From positions 1 through 7,267 of the forward strand of contig JAHITG010000262.1 in the NCBI GenBank assembly GCA_018817865.1: a stretch of DNA of 7,267 nt, read 5' to 3'. The position numbers were made by a program, and so were the translations under genes. Each line of letters starts with the position of its first letter. Position 1 is the stretch's first letter. Below are positions 1 to 6,266 of this stretch, piece by piece. The notes under the pieces are model-generated. The model searched no databases. It was not told the origin of the DNA and saw nothing but the letters and a program-made list of their open reading frames with translations. Origin of the DNA: Spirochaetota bacterium (lineage in GTDB: Bacteria > Spirochaetota > JAHITG01).

Positions 1-380
1 CCGGTTTTTATGGCGATGCTTCTTGCCGTAGCCTTATCACCCATCCGTTCGATCATTTCCTTTGAAGGTCCGATAAATTTTATATGGTTCTTTTTGCAGA
101 TCTCGGAAAACTTGGGGTTTTCTGCAAGGAATCCGTATCCGGGATGAATGGCATCGGCTCCTGTTATGTTAGCAGCCGAAATTATCCGGTGGATGTTTAA
201 ATAGGATTCCGCCGGTGATGGAGCCCCTATGCAGATGTCCTCATCACCGAATTTTCTATGCAGGTTCAGTTTATCTCCTTCCGAATGAACGGTTACAGTT
301 TTTATTCCCAGCTCCTTGCATGCCCGGATTACACGTAATGCGATCTCCCCTCTGTTTGCGATCAGTATTTTTTTTATCAT
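1..380 (-). CDS. accC: Biotin carboxylase subunit of acetyl-CoA carboxylase (partial, N-terminal 126 residues)
   Basis: Biotin carboxylase uses ATP and bicarbonate to carboxylate biotin on the carrier protein, the first half-reaction of fatty-acid synthesis in the cytoplasm. The gene starts at ATG (378-380) and runs off the left edge, so only the biotin-carboxylase N-terminal domain and the beginning of the ATP-grasp domain are present. Recognisable motifs are IANRGEIALR at residues 7-16, HPGYGFLAEN at 79-88, FIGP at 102-105 and MGDK at 113-116; Lys116 falls where the ATP-binding lysine lies in the E. coli enzyme. The AGAGGTG at 389-395 (minus strand) is a good ribosome binding site eight bases before the ATG. 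It lies 34 bases downstream of the accB-like gene, the usual accB-accC order. Nothing in the visible part looks damaged. Related biotin-dependent carboxylases (pyruvate, propionyl-CoA) share this domain, but the accB neighbour favours accC. Confidence 0.93.
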   Translation of the reverse strand, partial: MIKKILIANRGEIALRVIRACKELGIKTVTVHSEGDKLNLHRKFGDEDICIGAPSPAESYLNIHRIISAANITGADAIHPGYGFLAENPKFSEICKKNHIKFIGPSKEMIERMGDKATARSIAIKT

Positions 381-414
381 AATGGTTACACCTCTAATGG
401 GTTATTTTAATTTC

Positions 415-858
415 TTACTTTGTCTCTATAATGAATAAAGGCTGGCCGTATTCAACCGGTTTATGTGTTTCTGCCAGTACTTCCCTGATCACTCCTGTTG
501 CATTGGCTTTTACCATCTCCGCTACTCCCATGCAGTCAATAATACCGACCTGTTCTCCTTTTTTTACTTCAGAACCGGTTTTAGCGAGGGCAGCTCCTAT
601 TTTAGTCTTGCCCCTGTAAAAGACACCGACTGTTTGGGCTTTTAAGGTGGTTAATTTTTCTTCTTTTTCGATCTCCTCCGGTTTTATTTCTTTGGCCGGT
701 ACTGCCTCAGGTCTGGTACGCTTTGGTTTGGCCTCATTCATGATCTGATCATAAGATCGTATAATATTTATAGAGGTAGCGCCCCGTTTAATGGTGAAGT
801 TGCTTATACTTGTTCTCTTTAAAATATGGTTTAAATATTCCAGGATGGTAATATTCAT
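415..858 (-). CDS. accB: AccB-like biotin carboxyl carrier homologue lacking the biotinylated lysine
   Basis: The 147-residue protein has the AccB layout: an N-terminal helical segment (about 1-36, ILEYLNHILKRTSISNFTIK), a charged Pro/Glu/Lys linker (about 42-72) and a C-terminal biotinyl/lipoyl barrel (about 75-146). The barrel begins VGVFYR at 77-82, the same as the VGTFYR start of E. coli AccB, and ends PVEYGQPLFIIE. Aligned without gaps from FYR onward, E. coli AMKM falls on CMGV (residues 109-112), so the lysine that carries biotin is Gly111 (GGA, bases 526-528). The reading frame, length and ribosome binding site (AGGAG seven bases before ATG) are intact, so this is not a decayed gene. 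The position, 24 bases after efp and 34 before accC, is the normal accB place. Either it regulates or scaffolds the carboxylase, as lysine-less BADC proteins do in plants, or another accB elsewhere does the biotin work. The family assignment is firm; the biotin carrier role is not. Confidence 0.88.
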   Translation of the reverse strand: MNITILEYLNHILKRTSISNFTIKRGATSINIIRSYDQIMNEAKPKRTRPEAVPAKEIKPEEIEKEEKLTTLKAQTVGVFYRGKTKIGAALAKTGSEVKKGEQVGIIDCMGVAEMVKANATGVIREVLAETHKPVEYGQPLFIIETK

Positions 859-882
859 GCTTTTTCTCCTGATATTAGGATA

Positions 883-1440
883 TTATGCTCTTTCGCTGTA
901 ACTTTTGTCTCTCGTATCTACTTTTATTATATCTCCCTCGTTTATAAATAAGGGAACCTGGACTTCAAGGCCTGTTTCAAGTTTTGCCGGTTTTAGGGTA
1001 GAACTGACTGTATCACCCTTCATGCCGGGTTCGGTTGAGATTACCTTTAATTTTACAAATGTAGGCAGCAGCACAGAGATGGGATTGTTCTCATAAAACT
1101 GGATCTCGATCGTTTCCCCTTCCTTCAGAAGGTTTTCGTCCCCGTCAAGATAAGAGCTGTTTAAATGAATATGCTCATAATCTTCCTGATCCATAAAGAT
1201 ATATTCATTATCCGCTTTGTACATGAACTGGGCAGTCTTCCTTTCGACATAGGCATCCTCCAGCTTTTCACCGGTACGGAATGTTTTTTCAGTAACTTTC
1301 CCTTTTAAGAGATTTTTCAGCTTTACCTTTAGATAAGCGGGCCCTTTACCGGGCTTGGTATGCTGAAACCCGGAAACAATACAGAGTTCACCGCCTACTT
1401 TCAGGATCATACCGTTCTTTATATCATTAGCATTTATCAA
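883..1440 (-). CDS. efp: Translation elongation factor P
   Basis: EF-P binds ribosomes stalled at consecutive prolines and stimulates peptide bond formation. A GTG three codons upstream (1447-1449) gives 188 residues, but I prefer the TTG at 1438-1440: GAGGTG (1447-1452) then acts as ribosome binding site with six bases of spacing, and the protein starts MINANDIKNGMIL, matching the family start MISVNDFRTG. The length becomes 185 residues, as in Bacillus. Three domains are expected: the KOW-like N-terminal domain, then two OB-type barrels. The loop HTKPGKGPAY carries the conserved lysine at residue 32 (TTG numbering), the position that is modified in many bacteria; no modification enzyme (EpmA, EarP, YmfI) is in the window. 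The C-terminal signature VDTRDKSYSERA corresponds to the family's VDTRTGEYLERV. It is probably the first gene of an efp-accB-accC unit. Confidence 0.96.
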   Translation of the reverse strand: MINANDIKNGMILKVGGELCIVSGFQHTKPGKGPAYLKVKLKNLLKGKVTEKTFRTGEKLEDAYVERKTAQFMYKADNEYIFMDQEDYEHIHLNSSYLDGDENLLKEGETIEIQFYENNPISVLLPTFVKLKVISTEPGMKGDTVSSTLKPAKLETGLEVQVPLFINEGDIIKVDTRDKSYSERA

Positions 1441-1446
1441 AATTTC

Positions 1447-1452
1447 CACCTC
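1447..1452 (-). promoter_or_regulatory. Ribosome binding site that decides the efp start
   Basis: GAGGTG on the minus strand lies six bases before a TTG codon at 1438-1440. The alternative GTG start at 1447-1449 lies inside this same motif, so it would destroy its own Shine-Dalgarno. Together with the alignment to other EF-P N-termini this favours the TTG start. Confidence 0.65.
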
Positions 1453-1476
1453 GTATGCAATAATAAATTTTACTGA

Positions 1477-1504
1477 ATAATAGTTATTTAAAAATAATAG
1501 TCAA
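1477..1504 (-). promoter_or_regulatory. Sigma-70-type promoter candidate for efp-accB-accC
   Basis: On the minus strand, TTGACT (1499-1504) and TATTAT (1477-1482) are separated by 16 bases, one mismatch from consensus in each hexamer. Transcription would start near 1470, giving a leader of about 30 bases before the efp start. The surrounding sequence is AT-rich, which raises the chance of random matches. No clear terminator separates the TPR gene from efp, so read-through from the TPR genes is also possible. Confidence 0.5.
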
Positions 1505-1573
1505 ATATTTTTCCTGACAAAGAAGAAGGGGATGTATAATGCATCAGGAGCAAAAGAATCGATACGGCAGGAT

Positions 1574-3676
1574 TTACAGGCCGTTTACAATATTTTTAAT
1601 GACATTGGCATCACTGGCAGATGGTTTCAGGTTCAGGTATTTAGTGAAATGCTCTTTTGCCTTTGGATTGTTATTCAATTTTTCATAATAAAGGTATCCT
1701 AAGGACTTGTAGGCATCAGCATACTGTGAGTTTATCTTGAGGATCTTCAGGAATTCCTTCTCTGCTTCATCCGGAAGATTCAGTTTGTTGTACAGCTTTC
1801 CAAGATTGAAATGGGATTCGATCGATACCGGATTAGAGTTGATCGCTTTTTTATATTCGCTCAGGGCTTCATCATACAGTTTTTTTTCTTCATATATATT
1901 TCCCAGATTATTGTGGGCATCCACCATGTCAGGGGAGATATCCACGCAATTGTTAAGAGCATCAATGCCCTTGTCCAGCTCACCGATCTTTTTATATGTC
2001 AATCCCAGGTTATTATAAGCCTTTGCAAACCTTTTATTCACTTTTATTGCTTTACTGTAACTCTGGATGGCTTCATTATACATGTTCATCGAAAAATAGA
2101 GGGTACCTATATTAAAGAGGGCAATATGATCTGTAGGATTCAGATCAAGGGCTTTATTGTATGTCTTTATTGCCGTGATATTATCGTCCTTTTTTTCATA
2201 TGCCTGGGCCAGCTGATAATAATAGTCCGAATCATTTCCTTTCAGGTCGATCGCAGTTTTGAAATTTTTAATTGCACTGTCCAGGTCTTTCATATTGGCA
2301 TAGGAAACGCCGAGGTTGTAAAAGACTTCAGGATCTTTCGGGCTTCTTGTCAGTTCTTTGTTTAAGGCATCTATCGCTTTGGAGTAGCTTTTCTGTTTGA
2401 TATAAATATCGCCGATATTGTAATAGGCTCCTTTATAATCCGGGTTGATGGTGACTGTTTTCTGGTACGCATTGACGGCGTTTTGAACATCATCCAATTC
2501 ATGATAGGTTACACCCAGGTTGTAATAGGCCTTGTCAAAATCAGGTTTCAGGATCGTTGCTTTTATGAACATGGCTTTTGCCTTCTCGTGCCACCCTTTC
2601 AGGAAATAGAGGATCCCGAGACGGTAACAGGCATATGCATTGTCCGGGTCGATCTTGAGTGATTTTTCATATTCATTGATAGCACTATCATTCAGTTTAT
2701 TCTTGTCATAGATCTGGCCTAACACATAATGAGCATTAGCATCTTCGGGATTAAGCTGGATCGCTTTGTTCAGATGATTGATCGCTTTGTTGTTATTTCC
2801 GTCATTAAAGTAGAGTTCTCCCAGCCTGGAATGGGCCTGCTGCAGATCAGGATGATGGTCCAGGGCTTTATTATAAAGGCTGTTTGCTTTATTAAAGTCT
2901 CCTTTTTTTTCTGCTTCCATTCCCCTCTGATAATACTCCAGGGCTTTATCAAGGGATCTCTCGTCGGGTTTTATGTTAGCCCTGTCCCTTTCCTCTTTTT
3001 TCTGCATTATCAGCTTTTCGATCGCTTCTTTTGCTTCTTTATTGTCCGGATCGACTTTTAAAGCGTTCTTATATTCATTCAGGGCTTCATCGTACAGGCC
3101 CTGTTTTTCGTACATCCGGCCCAGGTTCATATAGGCCTGGGTATCATTTGGGTTGATGTTTTTTGCTTTTTTGTATGTGTCACTGGCCCTCTGGTCAAAT
3201 CCCTGCCGTGCATAGATGTCAGCCAGCCTGTTGTACAGTTCGGTATTCCTGGGATTATAACCCAGTGCTTTCTGGTAAGTCTCTATTGCTTTTTCATAAT
3301 CTCCCTTCATTGCGTATGTATGCCCCAGATTGTTAAGGGCATCCACAGAGTCAGGTTTTAACTTCAGGGCTTTTTCATATTCATCAATAGCCTTATTATA
3401 GTATCCAAGATCCTTATGAATATTGGCCAGTCCCTGATGTGCCAGGTAATTATCGGGATTCTCCGATATCAGCTGTTCATACATCTTTATCTGTTTCGAG
3501 AGTTCTCCGATCCTTCCCATGGAGCAGCTTCGCACCAGAAGTATCAGCAGGATCAGAATGATCACGACTGATCCGATCAGAACATAAAATCCCTTTTCGT
3601 TCGATCCCTTCCTGAGTATATCTATTTTTTTCTGTATCAGGGTCAGTAATTCCGGTTGTTTACTTCTCTTCTTCAT
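1574..3676 (-). CDS. Membrane-anchored tetratricopeptide-repeat protein (about 17 TPR units)
   Basis: No enzyme domain is visible in these 700 residues; the protein is an almost pure protein-binding scaffold. Residues 1-28 are strongly basic, residues 29-48 form one hydrophobic membrane helix, and the rest is TPR. A first block of four 34-residue units covers 76-211, preceded by a half unit. A charged linker (about 212-244, rich in Lys/Glu/Arg) follows, then thirteen units from 245 to 686 in nearly perfect 34-residue phase, with typical cores such as AYNNLGLTYKKIGELDKGIDAL. The basic N-terminus before the helix suggests N-in topology, placing the repeats outside the cytoplasm. Cys51 after the helix follows Arg-Ser, which is a poor lipobox, so a lipoprotein is unlikely. 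The ATG at 3674-3676 is preceded by GGGAGAGGG and lies 11 bases after the other TPR gene. The partner is unknown. Confidence is high for architecture, none for process. Confidence 0.93.
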   Translation of the reverse strand: MKKRSKQPELLTLIQKKIDILRKGSNEKGFYVLIGSVVIILILLILLVRSCSMGRIGELSKQIKMYEQLISENPDNYLAHQGLANIHKDLGYYNKAIDEYEKALKLKPDSVDALNNLGHTYAMKGDYEKAIETYQKALGYNPRNTELYNRLADIYARQGFDQRASDTYKKAKNINPNDTQAYMNLGRMYEKQGLYDEALNEYKNALKVDPDNKEAKEAIEKLIMQKKEERDRANIKPDERSLDKALEYYQRGMEAEKKGDFNKANSLYNKALDHHPDLQQAHSRLGELYFNDGNNNKAINHLNKAIQLNPEDANAHYVLGQIYDKNKLNDSAINEYEKSLKIDPDNAYACYRLGILYFLKGWHEKAKAMFIKATILKPDFDKAYYNLGVTYHELDDVQNAVNAYQKTVTINPDYKGAYYNIGDIYIKQKSYSKAIDALNKELTRSPKDPEVFYNLGVSYANMKDLDSAIKNFKTAIDLKGNDSDYYYQLAQAYEKKDDNITAIKTYNKALDLNPTDHIALFNIGTLYFSMNMYNEAIQSYSKAIKVNKRFAKAYNNLGLTYKKIGELDKGIDALNNCVDISPDMVDAHNNLGNIYEEKKLYDEALSEYKKAINSNPVSIESHFNLGKLYNKLNLPDEAEKEFLKILKINSQYADAYKSLGYLYYEKLNNNPKAKEHFTKYLNLKPSASDANVIKNIVNGL

Positions 3677-3687
3677 GGCCCTCTCCC

Positions 3688-4383
3688 TTATTCTGTGGTG
3701 ATGGTTTTCTTGTTCTTCAAATTATATTTTTCTTCGGCTTTCGACTTCAGGTCTTTTCCTTTGATGTCGGCAAAGATCGGAATATTGGTAGTGCTGGTGT
3801 CGCCATTGGCAGATTTATCAATAAAGGTTGCCGGATTCCCGTCCTTTGGAGGTCTCAGGATAAAGTTCGGATCCCTTAAATATTCCAGTGCTTTTCTGAT
3901 ATTAGGGGCCTGCGGATCATCCGGTCTGATCTCAAGAAATTTTTCCCAGTGGACAATGGTAAGATATTTGTTGTATAGTTTTTTTAAACCGATATTTCCC
4001 GCATTAAGGTATACATCTGCATAATCCGGATCTTTCCTTATCAGATTACTGTAGGTACTTAATCCCTTTTCAGGCTGGTCATTATTCACATAACTGTTGC
4101 CAATATAGAAGAGGATCTCGTTTTTAGGATCGATGTCATACGCCCTCTCCATGTATTTTACGGTATTGGCATGGTCCCTCTGAATAAAGTAGATCTTTCC
4201 CAGGTTAAAATTTGCATGAAAATCCTCCGGTGAATCCTGAATGGCCTTTTTATAGAAAACTTCCGCAAGTGAGAATTTTCCCTTGGCAAAGTAATTATCG
4301 GCTTTCTTCATCAGGTCCTCTTCAGCAAGGAGAATATGAAGGGTAAGGGCAAGGAATATAATAATGTATGTAATGATCTTCAT
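3688..4383 (-). CDS. Secreted small TPR protein
   Basis: I take the ATG at 4381-4383, giving 231 residues that begin with a classical signal peptide: MKIIT, a hydrophobic core to about residue 19, and probable cleavage at LLA-EED (after residue 20). A TTG start at 4441-4443 would add 20 residues in front and bury the signal peptide, so I reject it. Four TPR units fill about 21-155 (for example DFHANFNLGKIYFIQRDHAN). They are followed by a polar, probably disordered tail (about 170-231) rich in Asp, Lys, Thr and Pro. No strong Shine-Dalgarno precedes the ATG, so initiation may be weak. The gene is 11 bases upstream of the large TPR gene, so the two are almost certainly co-transcribed and may form one extracytoplasmic assembly. 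Secreted TPR proteins often assist envelope complexes, but nothing here identifies which. Confidence 0.87.
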   Translation of the reverse strand: MKIITYIIIFLALTLHILLAEEDLMKKADNYFAKGKFSLAEVFYKKAIQDSPEDFHANFNLGKIYFIQRDHANTVKYMERAYDIDPKNEILFYIGNSYVNNDQPEKGLSTYSNLIRKDPDYADVYLNAGNIGLKKLYNKYLTIVHWEKFLEIRPDDPQAPNIRKALEYLRDPNFILRPPKDGNPATFIDKSANGDTSTTNIPIFADIKGKDLKSKAEEKYNLKNKKTITTE

Positions 4384-4636
4384 AATAATATATATGATCA
4401 AATGTAATGATCCATTTTTAAAAATCAAGAAAAAACGAAACAATTGAGTAATGCGTCATGGATAGAGTTGTGTTGTTTTTATAGGCAAGCAGGTATATTT
4501 ATTTTCCTCATTCTCGCCTCATATCCTATGAGGCTCCGAGGGGGAAATCTATTTTTTCATCCATGCAAAAATTACGATTTTTCAAACCGGAAAATTAATA
4601 TACCTGCTTCCCTGATATATAATTCATTATATTTTC
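4384..4636. other. Divergent intergenic region between the TPR genes and pyrF
   Basis: No convincing gene lies here. The region is AT-rich and contains the nested inverted-repeat element (4487-4609). It must also hold the promoter for the leftward TPR genes. The best -10 match on the minus strand is TATAAT at 4626-4631, but its -35 region is poor; if used, the element would form part of a leader of roughly 240 bases. Confidence 0.6.
4487..4609. repeat. 123-base element bounded by 17-base inverted arms, with internal hairpins
   Basis: The arms AAGCAGGTATATTTATT (4487-4503) and its near-perfect inverse (4593-4609) match at 16 of 17 positions. Inside lie a perfect 8-bp hairpin, GCCTCATA-tcc-TATGAGGC (4516-4534), and a 6-bp hairpin, AAAAAT-tacg-ATTTTT (4567-4582). 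No T-run follows the stronger hairpin, so it is not a standard terminator. No clear target-site duplication flanks the arms. It could be a structured leader RNA on the minus strand, a small non-autonomous mobile element, or a protein-binding region. I did not recognise a known riboswitch class. Confidence 0.6.
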
Positions 4637-4664
4637 TTGACATCATTAAATACACAATTATATT
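4637..4664 (+). promoter_or_regulatory. Promoter of pyrF
   Basis: A perfect -35 TTGACA (4637-4642) is followed after 16 bases by TATATT (4659-4664), one mismatch from consensus. Transcription would start near 4671, about 30 bases before the pyrF ATG. The ribosome binding site GGTGAG (4689-4694) lies within that short leader, six bases from the start. Confidence 0.65.
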
Positions 4665-4700
4665 TCAATACGGTATGACACAGAAGACGGTGAGAGTAAA

Positions 4701-5492
4701 ATGAAAACATTTATTCAGAAATTAGATCTTCATATGAAGAGGACAGGGTCCTGCCTTTGCGTGGGCCTTGACACGGATTATGATAAACTTCCGGCAAGAT
4801 CTAATAATGTCCATAAATCCATTCTTGATTTTAATAAAAATGTTATTGAGTCAACCTCTGATCTTGCCTGCTGTTACAAGATAAACTCGGCTTTTTATGA
4901 AAAATACGGAGCTGACGGGATCTTCATGCTGAAACATACGATCCAGTATATCGGGAATAGTATTCCCGTTATCCTTGATGCGAAACGCGGTGATATCGGT
5001 AACAGTTCGTGGTATTATGCACAATACGCCTTTGATCATTTAAAAGCCGATTCCATTACGGTACTGCCGTATATGGGCATGGATTCTCTCGCTCCCTTCT
5101 TTAAATACAGGGATAAACAGATTTTCGTGGTTGCCTTAAGTTCCAATCCCGGCGGAAGAGATTTTCAGGATACTCCTTTTTACAACCCCTTGTATTTAAG
5201 GGTAATAAAGAAGGTCAATGCGGCCTTTAAGAATGCAGGATTCGTTTTCGGAGCTACCAGGCCTGAATATATTAAAAAATTACGCAACAGCGGATATAAG
5301 AATCTGTTGCTGATACCCGGTGTGGGGACGCAGGGCGGGGATGCAGCCCGTTCCATGGAGTATGCTTTTTTAAACGGAGGAAAAGCTGTCTTTAATATTT
5401 CACGCGGGATCCTGTATGCCGGTAACGGTAAAAAGTATTACAATACCATACGAGAAAAGGCAAAAGAATATCGGGATATGTTCCGAATATAA
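4701..5492 (+). CDS. pyrF: Orotidine 5'-phosphate decarboxylase
   Basis: This enzyme removes CO2 from orotidine monophosphate to make UMP, the last step of de novo pyrimidine synthesis in the cytoplasm. The 263 residues form a complete TIM barrel of the longer bacterial subfamily (about 270 residues). Visible motifs are CVGLDTD at 20-26, YKIN at 59-62, the catalytic DAKRGDI at 93-99 with Asp93, Lys95 and Asp98, a phosphate-loop region IPGVGTQGGD at 205-214, and NISRGI at 232-237 with the phosphate-binding arginine. The ATG at 4701 has a ribosome binding site six bases upstream and a good promoter. The gene stands alone: no other pyrimidine gene is in the window, its left neighbours run the other way, and the next rightward gene has its own promoter 200 bases beyond. 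I saw no convincing terminator after the stop. Confidence 0.96.
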   Translation: MKTFIQKLDLHMKRTGSCLCVGLDTDYDKLPARSNNVHKSILDFNKNVIESTSDLACCYKINSAFYEKYGADGIFMLKHTIQYIGNSIPVILDAKRGDIGNSSWYYAQYAFDHLKADSITVLPYMGMDSLAPFFKYRDKQIFVVALSSNPGGRDFQDTPFYNPLYLRVIKKVNAAFKNAGFVFGATRPEYIKKLRNSGYKNLLLIPGVGTQGGDAARSMEYAFLNGGKAVFNISRGILYAGNGKKYYNTIREKAKEYRDMFRI

Positions 5493-5689
5493 ATGAAGAA
5501 GCAGACAGGCGGATACGCTGCGGTTTGTTACATCGTTACTTTAATGTATTATTATAAAAGTCATTAAATTTCCAAAAAGTATCTACTATGTTCATCAGAG
5601 AGTTCCGATGGTTTGAGTATTTATCCGGTACTTCTTCTTTCTCTATTATTTATTCTTCCGGCAACAGCATAATAATTTATCAGATTTAT
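5493..5689. other. Gap between pyrF and the DUF134 promoter, no gene seen
   Basis: Apart from a 24-codon reading frame (5493-5567) that touches the pyrF stop and has no ribosome binding site, nothing coding is visible. No strong hairpin with a T-run is present, so where pyrF transcription ends is unclear. One isolated GTTCAT (5590-5595) matches the half-site of the operators downstream, but a single six-base match may be chance. Confidence 0.5.
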
Positions 5690-5699
5690 AAAAAAAAGC

Positions 5700-5728
5700 T
5701 TGACAAATGAACTATAGTGCATTATAAT
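5700..5728 (+). promoter_or_regulatory. Full-consensus sigma-70 promoter of the DUF134-DUF5320-NifX operon
   Basis: TTGACA (5700-5705) and TATAAT (5723-5728) are both perfect and the spacer is the optimal 17 bases. An A-rich tract just upstream (5690-5697) may act as an UP element. Transcription should start near 5735, leaving a leader of about 26 bases with AAGGAG (5750-5755) five bases before the ATG. Such a strong promoter normally needs repression, which fits the two palindromes that overlap it. Confidence 0.85.
5707..5722. promoter_or_regulatory. Operator candidate 1 (inside the -35/-10 spacer)
   Basis: ATGAACTATAGTGCAT is a 16-base palindrome with one mismatched pair (positions 4 and 13). 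It occupies all but one base of the spacer between the promoter hexamers. It matches operator 2 at 13 of 16 positions, and two of the three differences (positions 7 and 10) compensate each other so that symmetry is kept. A protein bound here would block RNA polymerase. Confidence 0.65.
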
Positions 5729-5732
5729 ATAT

Positions 5733-5748
5733 ATGAACCATGGTTCAT
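5733..5748. promoter_or_regulatory. Operator candidate 2 (over the transcription start)
   Basis: ATGAACCATGGTTCAT is a perfect 16-base palindrome spanning the expected start of transcription, 26 bases downstream of operator 1 start to start. The size and half-site (ATGAAC) suit a dimeric helix-turn-helix repressor. The DUF134 product encoded directly downstream is the nearest candidate, though a TetR- or MarR-type regulator elsewhere is equally possible. Confidence 0.75.
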
Positions 5749-5760
5749 TAAGGAGATCGC

Positions 5761-6234
5761 ATGACAAAACCTAAAAAGGAAAGAAAGGTGATGCATCCGC
5801 CTGTAGCTGTCTATTTTAAACCTACAGGCGTTCCATTATTTCAACTGGAACAAGTTATTCTCACTGTGGATGAATATGAGGCCATCCGGCTGGGAGATGA
5901 TGAGGAATTAAAGCATGAAGAGGCATCTTTAAAAATGAAAATATCCAGGCCTACATTTACACGGCTTTTGAACAGTGCGCATAAAAAGATCGCTAATGCA
6001 CTGGTGAATGGAAAAGCCATCAGGATCGAAGGGGGCAGTTATATTTTTCTGAACAACAGGTACTTCTGCAGCCAGTGCCGTCATATATGGAGTCTGAAAC
6101 AGGGAAGTCTCTTGCCCGAAGCATGTCCGGAATGCGGCAGTTCCGGTATTGTTGATCTGTCTCTGCAGTGCGGTTACGGGAAAGGCCATGGAGGAAGGGG
6201 AAGGCGATGCAGGCACGGAAATAAAAGCTATTAA
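5761..6234 (+). CDS. DUF134 (UPF0251) family predicted DNA-binding protein with C-terminal zinc ribbon
   Basis: The 157 residues open with a DUF134 pattern: a basic MTKPKKERKV start, TVDEYEAIRL at 35-44, and a helix-turn-helix resembling sigma factor region 4 at about 52-83 (EEASLKMKISRPTFTRLLNSA) followed by NGKAIRIEGG. Beyond the usual domain lies a probable zinc ribbon with Cys103-X2-Cys106 and Cys122-X2-Cys125, then a tail with Cys137, a Gly/Arg-rich run and Cys150 (residues 137-152). Family members are annotated as putative DNA-binding proteins and commonly sit beside NifX-type and DUF5320 genes in anaerobes. As first gene behind a strong promoter with two palindromes it is a plausible autorepressor, perhaps sensing metal or cluster status through its cysteines; that is inference. 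A gap of 32 bases separates it from the next gene. Confidence 0.9.
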   Translation: MTKPKKERKVMHPPVAVYFKPTGVPLFQLEQVILTVDEYEAIRLGDDEELKHEEASLKMKISRPTFTRLLNSAHKKIANALVNGKAIRIEGGSYIFLNNRYFCSQCRHIWSLKQGSLLPEACPECGSSGIVDLSLQCGYGKGHGGRGRRCRHGNKSY

Positions 6235-6250
6235 AGCATAAAAATTTTTA

Positions 6251-6262
6251 AAAGGAGGTGAT
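6251..6262 (+). promoter_or_regulatory. Extended ribosome binding site of the first DUF5320 gene
   Basis: AAAGGAGGTGAT pairs along its length with the anti-Shine-Dalgarno end of 16S rRNA. It fixes the start at ATG 6267 (eight bases after AGGAGG) rather than the in-frame GTG at 6258 or ATG at 6261, both of which lie inside the site. Confidence 0.8.
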
Positions 6263-6266
6263 GATC

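Noticed and set aside
1811..2365. 184-codon reading frame on the plus strand opposite the large TPR gene
   Set aside because: It is antisense to well-supported TPR units; the 34-residue repeat with biased codons leaves open frames on the other strand by itself. Other plus-strand frames in 1737-4024 have the same cause.
4384..4443. Upstream TTG start adding 20 residues to the small TPR protein
   Set aside because: It would place 20 residues before an otherwise ideal signal peptide starting at the ATG 4381-4383.
4516..4534. Intrinsic terminator at the 8-bp hairpin
   Set aside because: Neither strand has a T-run after the stem.
4444..4704. 86-codon rightward reading frame with a TTG start, overlapping the pyrF ATG by four bases
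   Set aside because: It crosses the inverted-repeat element and the pyrF promoter, has no ribosome binding site, and its residues resemble no family.
5501..5521. Possible terminator hairpin after pyrF (GCAG...CTGC)
   Set aside because: The stem is only about four pairs and no T-run follows.
5493..5567. 24-codon frame starting directly at the pyrF stop
   Set aside because: No ribosome binding site, no recognisable product, and such a length is expected by chance.
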